NCBI GenBank assembly: GCA_948960675.1
Contig: CARDPF010000197.1
Coordinates: 1 to 6,071 of the forward strand
Reading direction: 5' to 3'
Length of the DNA: 6,071 nucleotides
Source: an uncultured Eisenbergiella sp.
GTDB taxonomy: Bacteria; Bacillota; Clostridia; Lachnospirales; Lachnospiraceae
Position 1 is the first letter of the stretch. Each line of letters starts with the position of its first letter. Both the position numbers and the translations under genes were made by a program. This document shows positions 5,961 through 6,071 of the stretch, in pieces. The notes beneath the pieces were generated by a model. That model had not been told where the DNA came from. It saw only the letters and a list, made by a program, of their open reading frames with translations, and did not search any database.

Positions 5961-5985
5961 GGTCTGTGCATTTACTGCGCAGACC
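5961..5985. repeat. Strong hairpin without T-tract
   Basis: GGTCTGTGCA (5961-5970) and TGCGCAGACC (5976-5985) form a 10-bp stem with one G-T wobble and the 5-nt loop TTTAC. No T-run follows on either strand, so it is not a standard intrinsic terminator. The neighbouring CAGAC at 5955-5959 is a third copy of one arm and could pair with GTCTG 5962-5966 as a DNA dyad. Its role is unknown. Confidence 0.45.
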
Positions 5986-6071
5986 GTGAGAATACGCGGT
6001 TCCTTACGCATGGTGACATGCAAACGGTGGAATTTTAAAAAATGCCGTTTCATTCCTGCAAAAAACGCGGA
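5986..6071. other. Right-edge stretch with no supported gene
   Basis: No reading frame here has a convincing start, ribosome site or family signature. Two small dyads are visible: GCATG-GTGA-CATGC (6008-6021) and AAACGG/CCGTTT (6022-6027 with 6045-6050). On the minus strand the edge reads GCG followed by six T, which could be the tail of a terminator for a gene beyond the window, but the other stem arm is not visible. Confidence 0.4.

Noticed and set aside
5856..6053. 65-aa minus-strand reading frame upstream of the DUF2975 gene, containing several Cys (TCLNCYKCYQY).
   Set aside because: The Cys cluster hinted at a metal site, but the frame overlaps the -35/-10 promoter and both dyads, and its ATG is directly against the only purine-rich stretch. 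Treated as chance.
6042..6071. Possible start of a plus-strand gene running off the right edge.
   Set aside because: Only ten codons are visible and there is no properly spaced ribosome site or promoter.
6056..6071. Tail of an intrinsic terminator on the minus strand (GCG then six T) for a gene to the right.
   Set aside because: The matching 5' stem arm is outside the window, so it cannot be supported.

Overview
All six supported genes lie on the minus strand, so the window reads right to left. The proteins suggest a Bacillota genome, most likely class Clostridia and plausibly a Lachnospiraceae-type gut anaerobe. The reasons are the YozG-like small XRE regulator paired with a DUF2975 protein, a DUF4173 membrane protein, GGGAGG ribosome sites, roughly balanced base composition and a TTG start with a strong ribosome site. 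This is inference from protein families; no species is claimed.

Region 5680-6071 holds no supported gene. It contains a good sigma-A type promoter (TTGACA, 17 bp, TATTTT) reading leftwards. Two matching dyads, TATTG-N5-CAATA, lie with their centres exactly 21 bp apart, one of them over the -35 box. Downstream is a predicted leader of about 190 nt containing a GC-rich, highly self-complementary element (5728-5865) with competing stems. A separate 10-bp hairpin lies upstream of the promoter (5961-5985).

Region 3320-5679 is a tight cluster: a DUF2975 four-helix membrane protein, then a 70-aa XRE/Cro regulator 12 bp downstream, then a large DUF4173-family membrane protein. The first two are a recurrent pair. 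The third probably shares their transcript.

After an 86-bp gap with a weak possible promoter, region 1-3233 encodes a second cluster. It starts with a 511-aa protein made of two DUF1538 domains, which looks like a fusion of the two subunits of the UmpAB-type monovalent cation/proton antiporter. A 229-aa protein built of two PII-like domains follows after 14 bp. Overlapping it by 4 bp is a cobalamin/iron-complex type ABC substrate-binding lipoprotein that runs off the left edge.

The most interesting biology is the pairing of a fused two-domain cation/proton antiporter candidate with a tandem PII-like protein, which suggests a metabolite- or nucleotide-gated ion transporter. Next in interest is the operator pair plus structured leader in front of the DUF2975/XRE pair. 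No phage, CRISPR, tRNA, rRNA or IS transposase gene was seen.
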